In this document: in pieces, positions 45,551 through 53,628 of the stretch | Numbering within the stretch: the first letter of the stretch is position 1 | How the letters are laid out: each line of letters begins with the position of its first letter | Assembly (NCBI RefSeq): GCF_022601675.1 | Contig: NZ_JAKVIL010000015.1 | Location: 1 to 64,000 of the forward strand | Reading direction: 5' to 3' | DNA: 64,000 nt | Source of the DNA: Ancylobacter gelatini | GTDB taxonomy: Bacteria > Pseudomonadota > Alphaproteobacteria > Rhizobiales > Xanthobacteraceae | Translations under genes and position numbers: made by a program | The notes under the pieces: generated by a model | Database searches by the model: none | Seen by the model: only the letters and a program-made list of their open reading frames with translations | What the model was told of the DNA's origin: nothing

Positions 45551-47383
45551 TCAGACCGCCTTGTTGAGAACAGTGCCCAGCACGCGGCTGCCGGTGGTCT
45601 CGAGCCGGTCGACGGCTTCGGTGATCAACTGGGTGGGCGTCTGCCCCCATTCGACCACGACGAGCAGGCCATCCAGAAGTGGGCCCATGGCGATCGCCGC
45701 CGAACTCTGCTCCAGCGCGGGAAGGTCCACCACCACGATGTCGTGGTTCCGCAGCGCCTCATCCAGACAGCGCATCATGGCGACCGAGCCCAGAAGCGCC
45801 TCGGAAATGGCGGAGCTGAACTTCCGGGTCGGCACCAGTTCGATATGGGTGTGCGGGACCGGAATGGCGCATTCGGCGACGGGCCGGTACTCCAGCAGTA
45901 TCTGCATCAGGCCGGGCTGCTGTTCGGAGGCGGCCGCGGCGCGTGTCAGGGTGCAGCGCTGGAAATCCGCATCGATGACGAGTACCCGCGTGCCGGACGC
46001 ACCCAGCAGGCAGGCGAGGTTGCCGGCAATGGTGGTCTTGCCTTCGCCGGTGAGCGCGGAGGTGATGCCGATGGTCCGCGTCTGATGCGAACGAACCCGT
46101 TCAAGAGCGATGAGCGTCGTGCGCACATTGGCGAGGGCGTTGAGGAACGGATCGCCGCCGAGCTGGTCATGCGTGATGAAACATTCCAGGTCGGGCCGCC
46201 CGAAGCGGCGCTTCATGCCGGCGAGGATGGTTCCCAGGCCGCGATAGAAGGAGCGACGCGCCGACCATCCGGTATGCCGCGTGCGGTGGAACCGGGGCAG
46301 GGCGCCGAGACAGATGCGGCCGAGCTTCTGGTTGGCGTGCCGGACCGAGCGGACGCTGGTGTCGAGATTTTCCCGCAGCACCGCGGCACCGACCCCGACG
46401 ACCCCGCCGAGAAGCAGGCCGAAGCTGAGGATCATCTTGGATCGCGGATAGCTCTTGCCGAGCGGCGTGGTCGCCGGAGTGAGCAGGCGCGTCTCGACCA
46501 GCGGGTTGGACTGGCGCTGCAGCGCCTCGGCATAGCCCTGTACGGCGCTCTCATAGATCTTCTTGTAGGCGAGCGCGGTGCTCTCGAGTTCCTCCAGCGT
46601 ATTGCGGTCGGTGGCCGCGCTCTGGCCGGGCGGGGGCGCGCCGGGAGCCGTCCCGGCCGGTGCGGCGAGGTTGCGGGCGGCGGCGCTGCTGCGGCCGGCG
46701 CGGAACTCCTGCTGCGCCAGTGCCGCCGCGTTCATCTGCTGGCGCAGTTTCCCCACCCGGCTTTCCAGCCAGTCGGAGCCGGCGCGTGCCGCCCGCGTGC
46801 GCGATTCCAGCTGATCGCGGATGTAGACGTCGGCGGTCGCGTTGGCGATTTCCGCGGCGAGTTCCGGGTCGGGCGAGGAGAAGCTCAGATCGATGACATA
46901 GGAGAGGCCCGCGCGCCGCACGTCGAGCCGGTCGGCGAAGGCGCCCAGGGCCTGCCGCAAAGACACGGCCTCCTCGGAATCGCTCGCGTTCCGCGTCATG
47001 AAGGCAGGGTTGTTCAGAAGGTCGAGTTGCTCGATGACCGCCTTGGCGACCCGCTCGGAGCGCAGCACCACCAGCTGGCTTTCGATCTGCGCCGCATCGA
47101 TCGCGTTTGACTGCATCTCCTCCCGCGTGGGCTGGGACGATTTTGGATCGATCAGCAACTGGGCGCGGGCGGTGTAGAGCGGTGTCGCCAGATTCACATA
47201 GACCAGCGCACAGCCTCCGCCGATCGCAAGTGCGGTGAGAACGATCAGCACATGCCGAAGAACAAAGACAGACATTTCCGAGACCGTGATCGTATCGGCC
47301 CGGAAGTCCGTGCTTGAGAAATCGACGTGTTCGCCGACCGTATTCGATACAATTTGGCGTGCATCGCGCCTCTTGAAGCTCAT
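45551..47383 (-). CDS. Wzz-type chain-length / BY-kinase-like protein (ExoP-like)
   Basis: A 610-aa inner-membrane protein controlling polymerisation and export. Two membrane helices (about 41-62 and 318-337) flank a periplasmic coiled-coil domain with a proline-rich insert (240-254). The second helix is preceded by PATTPLGKSYPRSK, typical of Wzz. The cytoplasmic domain has Walker A SALTGEGKT (442-450), Walker A' VLVIDAD and Walker B IVVVD (549-553). No Tyr occurs after residue 499, so the C-terminal Tyr cluster that BY-kinases autophosphorylate is absent. I chose ATG 47383; a longer frame to 47521 runs through AT-rich DNA and an inverted repeat. Confidence 0.88.
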   Translation of the reverse strand: MSFKRRDARQIVSNTVGEHVDFSSTDFRADTITVSEMSVFVLRHVLIVLTALAIGGGCALVYVNLATPLYTARAQLLIDPKSSQPTREEMQSNAIDAAQIESQLVVLRSERVAKAVIEQLDLLNNPAFMTRNASDSEEAVSLRQALGAFADRLDVRRAGLSYVIDLSFSSPDPELAAEIANATADVYIRDQLESRTRAARAGSDWLESRVGKLRQQMNAAALAQQEFRAGRSSAAARNLAAPAGTAPGAPPPGQSAATDRNTLEELESTALAYKKIYESAVQGYAEALQRQSNPLVETRLLTPATTPLGKSYPRSKMILSFGLLLGGVVGVGAAVLRENLDTSVRSVRHANQKLGRICLGALPRFHRTRHTGWSARRSFYRGLGTILAGMKRRFGRPDLECFITHDQLGGDPFLNALANVRTTLIALERVRSHQTRTIGITSALTGEGKTTIAGNLACLLGASGTRVLVIDADFQRCTLTRAAAASEQQPGLMQILLEYRPVAECAIPVPHTHIELVPTRKFSSAISEALLGSVAMMRCLDEALRNHDIVVVDLPALEQSSAAIAMGPLLDGLLVVVEWGQTPTQLITEAVDRLETTGSRVLGTVLNKAV

Positions 47384-47400
47384 GGCGGAACCTGATGAAA

Positions 47401-47423
47401 CCGTATCGATGACATCGATACGG
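47401..47423. promoter_or_regulatory. Perfect inverted repeat upstream of the Wzz/kinase gene
   Basis: CCGTATCGAT-GAC-ATCGATACGG: 10-bp exact arms and a 3-bp spacer, 18 bp before ATG 47383. It could be an operator, or a hairpin ending or attenuating transcripts from the gene ending at 47440, as TTTC follows on the minus strand. A further ATTAC-N10-GTAAT repeat lies at 47450-47469 in AT-rich DNA. Confidence 0.5.
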
Positions 47424-47439
47424 GGCCGCGCGCTCGAAT

Positions 47440-48792
47440 TTATAATATAATTACAAGAAATAATGTAATATGCGTCGCATTCGACAGTAAGTCCTCTAAA
47501 ATAGGTAGGCTGTATAAGCACAACGAGCTAACCCAGGCGGCGCCGGCCTCCCGCATTAGGGGGATATCGAGTCGTCCACGGGCCGGCCAGATTGCCTCCC
47601 ACCGCTCCCCCAGCTCTTTCCGCACCTCCTTCAGGTAGGACTTTGCGCCCAGGGCGGTCTCCACCGTCGGCGCGGAGGCATCCGGCGCCCGCTCCAGCCA
47701 GGCTTCGCGCCACCAGCAATAGATGGCGCGCGGACAGAAGACGCGCTTGCCGCTGATCAGCCCCCGGCACCACACGTTTTCGAGGATGACGGCGGGTGTC
47801 TTCATCGTCCGCATGACGCCGGTCTTCTCGTCGAGGAACCGCTCGACCCGCGCACGCACGCGGTAGACGCCGCCGCAATAGGGCACCATCTCACCATCGA
47901 AATAGAGCCCGCGATGGTGGTTTCGCGCATCGATGGTCATCAGGATCTCGTCCAGCGGCTTCACCCGCACGAGTTCGCCCGGCTGCAGGCCCAGCGGGTA
48001 GATCGGCGCCTCGGCGGCGTTCTCCAATCGACCCCAGCGGCGCGGATAGGGCACGCCGCCCCAGAATGACTGGAACCGGTCGTACAGCCACAGGCCCGGC
48101 GCGCCGAAGCGCGAGCGCGGACGTGCAAGCGCCTCATAGGCGAAATAGGCCGCGCTTTTCAGCATGGTGCCGAGCCCGACATTGCGCGAGGCGAGATCTT
48201 CGGCGAACTGGCTGATGTTCCAGGGGCCGATCAACTTGGTGAAGGCCGGAAAATCCGTGGCCTGACACTGCCAGCGCGGTTTGCCGGAGGCCGACACGCC
48301 ATTGCGTGCGGCATCGATCACCTGGCTTTCCGTGCAACCCTGTCCGACGCCGGTCGCGGGAGCCCCTGCTGGCGCCAATTCGGCGCCGCTGGCGTCGATC
48401 CGCCTGAGCCACGCCTCCTTCCAGAACACGCTGCACGCGGCCTGACAGCCGCCATGTGCCGCGCCGCTGCAGCGCACCCCCTCCAGCAGCACGCCGTCCA
48501 CGAGGCTGCGGCTGCTCACGGGGTGGAGGGTATCGCAGCTCTTGTGGCCGCGCCGGGCGACGCGGATGCGCTGGCCGCAATAGCTGAACATTTCCGGCAT
48601 GAAGGGCATGCCGTCCAGCCGACCGTTTCGGTCGAGCGTGGCGAGGATCTCGTCCCGGCTGCGCACCGCCACCCAATCCCCCGCACAGGAGCGTATGGGG
48701 GACGGGTGCGCCGGCGCGCGGTCCGGCGGCGATCCGCCGCCTGTCTGCGCCAGGCCCATGCCCGGCAGGGAGTCTTCATCGGCCTGAGCCAT
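47440..48792 (-). CDS. Unrecognised protein with a duplicated cysteine-containing domain
   Basis: I do not recognise this 450-aa protein. It has two copies of a domain of about 90 residues (40-130 and 275-368). Shared positions: [VR]V[RK]xxDEIL, a Thr-[LI]-Asp, Gly-x-x-Phe, EM-x-x-YCG, RV, V-x-LE-x-V-x-C-x-G, a further Cys and W-[KR]-EAWL. Three Cys are kept in both copies (72/306, 108/342, 116/353), which suggests metal binding or disulfides. There is no signal peptide and no clear membrane helix except a hydrophobic tail (about 421-450) encoded in AT-rich DNA. The start ATG 48792 has an ideal AAGGAGG 6 nt upstream. It lies 12 bp after the PIG-L deacetylase gene, implying a joint role. Confidence 0.75.
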   Translation of the reverse strand: MAQADEDSLPGMGLAQTGGGSPPDRAPAHPSPIRSCAGDWVAVRSRDEILATLDRNGRLDGMPFMPEMFSYCGQRIRVARRGHKSCDTLHPVSSRSLVDGVLLEGVRCSGAAHGGCQAACSVFWKEAWLRRIDASGAELAPAGAPATGVGQGCTESQVIDAARNGVSASGKPRWQCQATDFPAFTKLIGPWNISQFAEDLASRNVGLGTMLKSAAYFAYEALARPRSRFGAPGLWLYDRFQSFWGGVPYPRRWGRLENAAEAPIYPLGLQPGELVRVKPLDEILMTIDARNHHRGLYFDGEMVPYCGGVYRVRARVERFLDEKTGVMRTMKTPAVILENVWCRGLISGKRVFCPRAIYCWWREAWLERAPDASAPTVETALGAKSYLKEVRKELGERWEAIWPARGRLDIPLMREAGAAWVSSLCLYSLPILEDLLSNATHITLFLVIIL

Positions 48793-48803
48793 TGACGCCC
48801 TCC

Positions 48804-49454
48804 TTAAATTTTCAACAGCAGCTTGCGAGCCATAAAACCCTCGGCGTAGTGCGCGCGGCATTCGACGCCGCGCAGCCGCGCGAGGCCCCGGAACGTCTCG
48901 GCGTCGAACCACGCCTTCGTGCGCTGTGTGCCGAAATGGCGCTGAAGGATTTCGATCTTGCGCGCGAGGATGTCGTCCGAAAGAGCGACGTAGACGTTCG
49001 GCCGGCCGAGATCGCCGTCCCATTTCGGGATTTCGACCTCCAGGATGAGATGATCCCGAAAGGTGTTCCAGGCGAACTCGGCAAGCAGCCGATGGTCCTG
49101 ATGGGCATCGTCTCGATGATGGGTGAGCACCACATCGGGATCGAAGCGCTCCTTGAGCGACTCCACCCATTCCTTTACAGCCGCCCGGTCGGCGGGGAGG
49201 AAACCGTCGCGGAAGCCGCCGATGCGGATATCGACCGCGGCGGCGCCCTCCAGCAGGTCCGCCGCACTCGCCCGCGCCTCGTCCTCGCGCGCCCCGGCCG
49301 CGCTCGCCACGCACCACAGCACCTCAAGTGCGGCTCCGGCGGCAATCCAGCTGAGCAGGGCTCCGCCCGCGCCAATCTCGATGTCGTCGGAATGGGCGCC
49401 AAGGCACAGCACCTTGAGTGTCTCGCCTGGACGCAGGAGTGCGAGGTCGCGCAT
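48804..49454 (-). CDS. PIG-L/LmbE family sugar deacetylase
   Basis: Zinc-dependent N-deacetylase of 216 aa acting on GlcNAc-type groups of small glycosides or sugar nucleotides. The metal motif is AHSDDIEIG (His21, Asp23, Asp24; Ser replaces the usual Pro), and the second metal region is THHRDDAHQDH (His113, Asp116, Asp120, His121). No signal peptide, so it acts in the cytoplasm. It sits 4 bp after the cytidylyltransferase gene and 12 bp before the duplicated-domain gene, so it may deacetylate the sugar made by this cassette. Confidence 0.87.
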   Translation of the reverse strand: MRDLALLRPGETLKVLCLGAHSDDIEIGAGGALLSWIAAGAALEVLWCVASAAGAREDEARASAADLLEGAAAVDIRIGGFRDGFLPADRAAVKEWVESLKERFDPDVVLTHHRDDAHQDHRLLAEFAWNTFRDHLILEVEIPKWDGDLGRPNVYVALSDDILARKIEILQRHFGTQRTKAWFDAETFRGLARLRGVECRAHYAEGFMARKLLLKI

Positions 49455-49458
49455 GGCG

Positions 49459-50262
49459 TCACGCCCGCGATGCGATGGCCTGCGGGGCCGCCCCGCATCG
49501 GCGCCAGGGCATCTGCCCTTTCTCGATCATGTCTTCGAGGCTCTGGCGGTCCTTGAGCGTATCCATGGCGCGCCAGAAGCCTTCATATTTGTAGGCAAGA
49601 AGCTGGTCGGCCTTGATCAGCCTGGCGAAGGGTTCGACCACCAGTTCCTCGCCGTCGCGCATGTAGTCGAAGATTTCCTTGCGGAAGATGAAGTATCCGC
49701 CATTGATCCACATGTCGGCAGCGTCGGAGGCCTGCATCTCGCGAACCCGCCCGGTGTCGTCGATCTGCGCCAGATGGAAGGTGAGCATGGGATGCACCGC
49801 GAGGAAGCACGCCACCTTGCCGCTGCGCTTGAAGGTCTCGATCATCTCGTCGAGCGGCGCATCGGACAGGCCGTCCGAATAGTTGGCGAGGAACATTTCC
49901 TCGTCCTGAACGAGATGGCGCACCGCCCATAGCCGCGAGCCGATGTTGCGCCACACGCCGGTGTCGACGAGCGACATCCGCCAGTCCACCGGCTTTTCGC
50001 CGAGAATGTCGACGGTTGCGCCGCCATTGCAGACCACGAGGTCGCTGTAGATCTCGGGGCGGTGATTCAGGAAGAATTCCTTGACCACATTGGCCTTGTA
50101 TCCAAGGCACAGCACGAAATCGCGATGCCCGAACCGGCTGTAATAGTCCATTACATGCCAGAGGATCGGCTGACCGCCGACGGGTATCATCGGCTTCGGA
50201 ACAGATTCCGAGTATTCCCGGATGCGCGTCCCCAGACCGCCGCAGAAGAGGATTACTTTCAT
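49459..50262 (-). CDS. rfbF: Glucose-1-phosphate cytidylyltransferase-like nucleotidyltransferase
   Basis: Activates a sugar-1-phosphate with CTP (inferred from RfbF/DdhA-like pattern). The 267-aa protein starts MKVILFCGGLGTRIREYSESVPKPMIPVGGQPILWHVMDYYSRFGH, with the nucleotide-binding GGLGTR and the Lys of VPKPM. It has DTGVWRNIGSRLW, LANYSDGLSDAPLDEMI and FIFRKEIFDY, close to RfbF, which makes CDP-glucose. No CDP-glucose 4,6-dehydratase of the usual RfbG type is adjacent; the SDR at 52432 may replace it. Start is ATG 50262; the frame up to 50286 lacks a better site. Confidence 0.85.
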   Translation of the reverse strand: MKVILFCGGLGTRIREYSESVPKPMIPVGGQPILWHVMDYYSRFGHRDFVLCLGYKANVVKEFFLNHRPEIYSDLVVCNGGATVDILGEKPVDWRMSLVDTGVWRNIGSRLWAVRHLVQDEEMFLANYSDGLSDAPLDEMIETFKRSGKVACFLAVHPMLTFHLAQIDDTGRVREMQASDAADMWINGGYFIFRKEIFDYMRDGEELVVEPFARLIKADQLLAYKYEGFWRAMDTLKDRQSLEDMIEKGQMPWRRCGAAPQAIASRA

Positions 50263-50304
50263 GGCGATAATCCATCTAATGAACATTTAAGTAAATTTAA
50301 ACGA

Positions 50305-50326
50305 ATAGTATAAAAATCCATACTAT
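50305..50326. promoter_or_regulatory. AT-rich inverted repeat upstream of rfbF-like gene
   Basis: ATAGTAT (50305-50311) and ATACTAT (50320-50326) are exact complements 8 bp apart, 43-65 bp before the start at 50262. The surrounding 50287-50350 is the most AT-rich stretch of the locus. Likely promoter/operator of the rfbF-PIG-L group. Confidence 0.4.
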
Positions 50327-50439
50327 CAATTATATAGAAGCAAATACCTCTTTCGAGTGAGAGTACGGTAGGTTTTCTCTGCGCGGACACAGACATCAAC
50401 CGGCCTTGTCATTCCGACGGGAGGCCGGCGGTAAGGGGC

Positions 50440-51786
50440 TCAGGCCGGCGCAAGGGTCGCGGTCGGGTGGGCAGAGAGACGCTCGCTCAGCCAGGTCTCG
50501 CCGCGAAAATGTTCGTACTGTTCGGCACGCAGCCGGTCGGCGAGGCGTCCGGCGGGCAACTCGACGTCGTCATAGGTGATCACGGCGTCCCGGAGCACCG
50601 GACGCACGAGCCGGCAGCCCTGCACCAGCCCTTCGGGCAGGTAGCGGCCGCGGCTCATCTCATCGACATTGGCGGCCTCGCCATAGGTCATGTACATGCC
50701 GTAATCGTCGAGGATCTCACCGGCCTGAAGGTCGCGCTTCGCGACCGCGCACACCTCGACGACGGGCCCCCCGAGCGGCGGGGCGAGAGTGTCGCCGAAC
50801 AGGACGACCCGCGCGATCGCGCTGGGCGTCTCGAAATGCACGAGGTGATAGGGCACCCAGAACGGGTAGAGCGGTCCTTCCCCCAGCTTGTAGAGATTGA
50901 GGTAGTGCCGCTGCTTCGGGTCGCTGTGCTCGGCGAGGATGAAGGCCTTAACGCCGGCTGGCCCTACCGTGTAGTCCACGATGCCGCCCAGCGCGCGCAG
51001 CTCCTCGAGGTCGTAGAGCTGGTGGATGTCCATGATCGAGCCCGCATATGCCGTCCCGCGGCTCATGCCCCGCCTGCGCACCTTGAAGCCGGTGGCGTTG
51101 GCCACGATGGTCTGCTCGAAGCTGATCTTGGAGCCGTCGGCGAAGGAGGTCACCATCGCGGCATTCTGTTCCCACCGCTCCGCCCACGCCCGCTGGGTCG
51201 TCGGGTTGCGATAGGGATCCTGAAGCCCCTTGACGTTGCCGATGACGCGCGGCGTCAGCCCCAGACCCTTCACCCACCGATACAGGTTCATCTGCAGGCC
51301 CGGCTCATCGCCGTCGCAGGCCGAGAGAAGGACGCCCTGTCGGCGCGCGTAGACCTGCAGGATGGGCCCGAGCGTGGCGTCGACCTCGGCATTCATCATC
51401 ACCACGTGCTTGCCGTAGAGGAAGGCCTCCAGGAACACGTTGGCGCCGAATTCCACCGACCCGGTGACGTCGACGATCACGTCGATCATCTGCGAGCGGC
51501 AGATCAACGAGGGGTCGTCGGCCACCACCGGGCGCCCTGCCCGGATCGCCGCGTCGAGCGTGGCGACGGTGTCGGCGCGGACCACGTCCCCGAGGCCGGC
51601 ATAGTGATACACCCGCACGGCCCGTTCCGGCGTCCGGTTGTAGATGGCGGACATCTGCATGCCCGGCACGCTGTTGACGATCTGGTTGGTGAGGCCCTGG
51701 CCCATGAAGCCGGCGCCCAGCATGCCGACCCGGATCGGCCGTCCGGCGGCCGCGCGGGCTTTCAACGCCGTGTCGACGAGGATCAC
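50440..51786 (-). CDS. DXR-like (DRL) / SAF-domain oxidoreductase of the EPS cassette
   Basis: A 448-aa member of the same family as the protein at 13540. It has the Rossmann motif VGMLGAGFMGQGL (20-32), NAEVDATLGPIL, the family loop DGDEPGL (158-164), KGLQDPYRNPTTQ, and a C-terminal SAF domain (VCAVAKRDLQAGEILDDYG ... VQGCRLVRPVLRDAVITYDDVEL). The start is GTG 51786, overlapping the RmlC-like stop as GTGA. Family knowledge: the Brucella DRL enzyme rearranges and reduces deoxyxylulose-5-phosphate to a branched product. Here, between a cytidylyltransferase and two sugar-nucleotide enzymes, I infer action on an activated sugar or its precursor. Function is not established. Confidence 0.8.
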   Translation of the reverse strand: MILVDTALKARAAAGRPIRVGMLGAGFMGQGLTNQIVNSVPGMQMSAIYNRTPERAVRVYHYAGLGDVVRADTVATLDAAIRAGRPVVADDPSLICRSQMIDVIVDVTGSVEFGANVFLEAFLYGKHVVMMNAEVDATLGPILQVYARRQGVLLSACDGDEPGLQMNLYRWVKGLGLTPRVIGNVKGLQDPYRNPTTQRAWAERWEQNAAMVTSFADGSKISFEQTIVANATGFKVRRRGMSRGTAYAGSIMDIHQLYDLEELRALGGIVDYTVGPAGVKAFILAEHSDPKQRHYLNLYKLGEGPLYPFWVPYHLVHFETPSAIARVVLFGDTLAPPLGGPVVEVCAVAKRDLQAGEILDDYGMYMTYGEAANVDEMSRGRYLPEGLVQGCRLVRPVLRDAVITYDDVELPAGRLADRLRAEQYEHFRGETWLSERLSAHPTATLAPA

Positions 51787-52376
51787 AGCACGGCCTCCTG
51801 CGCGACATCGGCGCCGAAACGCATCCGCGCACGCAGCGCCGGCTCGATCTCGTCGAGCAGCGGCCACGCCTCGTCTTTCGGCGACATCTGCGTCACCGGC
51901 AGCGGCCAGTTGAGCCCCAGGCGCGGATCGTCGTGCCGCAGCCCGCCTTCAGCCGCCGGAGCATAGAACTCGCCCACCTGATAGCTGGTCTCGGTGCGGT
52001 CCTCGAGCACCTGATAGCCGTGAGCGAAACGCTCGGGCACATAAAGCGCCGTGTGCGTGTCCGCGGTCAGCTCGACGGCGATGTGCTGGAGATAGGTTGG
52101 GCTTTCCGGCCGCAGATCGACGATGATGTCGAGGATCGCCCCGCGCGTACAGCGAACGAGCTTGGTCTCGGCGGCGGGGGGGTACTGGAAATGCATGCCG
52201 CGCAGCGTGCCGCGCTGCCGGTTGAACGCCAGATTGGCCTGCGCGATGGCCGGCTTCAGTCCGTGCGCGGCGAACTCCTTCTGGCAGAAGGTGCGAGCGA
52301 AGAAGCCGCGTTCATCCTCGCGGCGGTCCAGTTCGATGATGAACGCTCCGGCGAGGCTGGTTTCGTTGAAGATCAT
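51783..52376 (-). CDS. dTDP-4-dehydrorhamnose 3,5-epimerase-like protein
   Basis: Cupin-fold sugar-nucleotide epimerase of 197 aa. It has RGTLRGMHFQYPP with the catalytic His, then VDLRPESPTY, YVPERFAHGYQVLED and the conserved Tyr region TSYQVGEFYAPAAEGGLRHDDPRLGLNWP. All the RmlC active-site segments are present. No RmlA/B/D genes are adjacent, so the substrate is probably a CDP- or other NDP-4-keto sugar from this cassette and not dTDP-rhamnose. ATG 52376 follows GGAGG by 6 nt; the frame upstream overlaps the SDR gene. Confidence 0.85.
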   Translation of the reverse strand: MIFNETSLAGAFIIELDRREDERGFFARTFCQKEFAAHGLKPAIAQANLAFNRQRGTLRGMHFQYPPAAETKLVRCTRGAILDIIVDLRPESPTYLQHIAVELTADTHTALYVPERFAHGYQVLEDRTETSYQVGEFYAPAAEGGLRHDDPRLGLNWPLPVTQMSPKDEAWPLLDEIEPALRARMRFGADVAQEAVL

Positions 52377-52431
52377 GTCGGCCTCCATTCGTGGATGGTG
52401 CGTGGCGCTGCGGCAGACCGGTGGCGGCCGA

Positions 52432-53499
52432 TCAGCCGGCGGCGGTCTTTCCGACCGGTTGCAGGGTCGGCGCGTGCCCGGTCCAGCGCAGCGAGGCATC
52501 GAGCCGGCCCTCGGCGATCAGCCGCTTGAGCGTGTCGATGCGCCGGAAGCGCGGCCCCTCGAAATCCTCGACGGTGACGCCGACCTCCCGATAGGCCGCG
52601 TAGAGCTGCTCGACGCCGCGCCGCGCGGTCCATTGCGGCTGGAATTCGGGGAGCTGCCGACGAACCTTTTCGAAGCTCACGCTATAGGAGCGCTTGTCCG
52701 GTTCGCCGCCGGGGGCGTACTCGATCACGCAGTTCGGCACGATCTGCTCGACCATGTCGGCCAGGCCGCGGATCTGGTAGTTTTCCTCGTCCCGCCCGAT
52801 GTTGAACGCCTCGTTGTGCACGCGCTCACGGGGGGCGCGCGCTGCGGCGATGAAGGCGCGGGTGATGTCCTCGATATGAACGATCGGGCGCCACGGTGTG
52901 CCGTCGCTCTTGATCAGTACCCGGCTTTTGGCGACCGCCCAGGCCGTGAGATTGTTGAGCACCAGATCGAAGCGCAGGCGTGGCGACAGCCCGTAGGCGG
53001 TGGCGTTGCGCAGGAAGACCGGGCTGAAATTCCTGTCCGCCATCGCCGCCAGCGACCATTCCACCATCGCCTTCGAGCGGGCATAGGGCGTGATCGGCGC
53101 AAAAGGCGCCTCTTCCGTCACCGCTCCGTCGCCGGAGGCGCCGTAGAGGCTGCAGGAGGAGGAGAAAAGGAAGCGCTCCACGCCGGCCTGCTTGGCGGCA
53201 CTCGCCAGCCGCACGGTGGCGGCATGGTTGAGCTCATAGGTCAGGTTGGGATTGAGGTCGCCGAGCGGGTCGTTGGACAGCGCCGCGAGATGGAACACGG
53301 CGTCGAAGCCTTCCAGATCGCGCGGCGTCAGGTCGCCGACATGGGCCCGGATGTGGCGGGCCGCCCGTGGTGCCGGCTGAAACAGGCAGGCCTCGAAGAG
53401 ATCCGCATCGACGCCGACGACGTCGAAGCCCTGTTCCACCAGCATCGGAACCATGACCGAGCCGATATATCCGGTATCTCCGGTGACAAGCACTTTCAT
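52432..53499 (-). CDS. NAD-dependent epimerase/dehydratase (extended SDR)
   Basis: Sugar-nucleotide-modifying SDR of 355 aa. It has VTGDTGYIGSVMV (NAD loop), FHLAALSNDPLGDLNP, catalytic Ser in FLFSSSCSLYG and YARSK, and VFLRNATAYGLSPRLRFDLVLNNL. This subgroup is commonly found with cytidylyltransferase and RmlC-like genes in surface-polysaccharide loci; the reaction may be 4-epimerisation, 4-reduction or 4,6-dehydration. Start is ATG 53499, the first residue of the Rossmann strand. It is followed by the RmlC-like gene after 55 bp. Confidence 0.82.
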   Translation of the reverse strand: MKVLVTGDTGYIGSVMVPMLVEQGFDVVGVDADLFEACLFQPAPRAARHIRAHVGDLTPRDLEGFDAVFHLAALSNDPLGDLNPNLTYELNHAATVRLASAAKQAGVERFLFSSSCSLYGASGDGAVTEEAPFAPITPYARSKAMVEWSLAAMADRNFSPVFLRNATAYGLSPRLRFDLVLNNLTAWAVAKSRVLIKSDGTPWRPIVHIEDITRAFIAAARAPRERVHNEAFNIGRDEENYQIRGLADMVEQIVPNCVIEYAPGGEPDKRSYSVSFEKVRRQLPEFQPQWTARRGVEQLYAAYREVGVTVEDFEGPRFRRIDTLKRLIAEGRLDASLRWTGHAPTLQPVGKTAAG

Positions 53500-53628
53500 G
53501 AGACTGATCCAATCTGTTGGGGAAGGCTCGACCCGTACCGGCAATGACAGCCGCGCCGCCGTCGCCGGGACGGGATCGAGGACTCCCGCGCGACGCATGA
53601 CGCAGGAACAAGGGACGGCACGGGAGGC

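Noticed and set aside
48793-49317. N-terminal extension of the duplicated-domain protein
   Set aside because: Overlaps the PIG-L gene in another frame; AAGGAGG just before ATG 48792 fixes the start.
49459-53499. Standard dTDP-rhamnose or CDP-dideoxyhexose operon
   Set aside because: Only RmlC-like and RfbF-like members are present; RmlA, RmlB, RmlD and RfbG are missing and a DRL/SAF enzyme is inserted.
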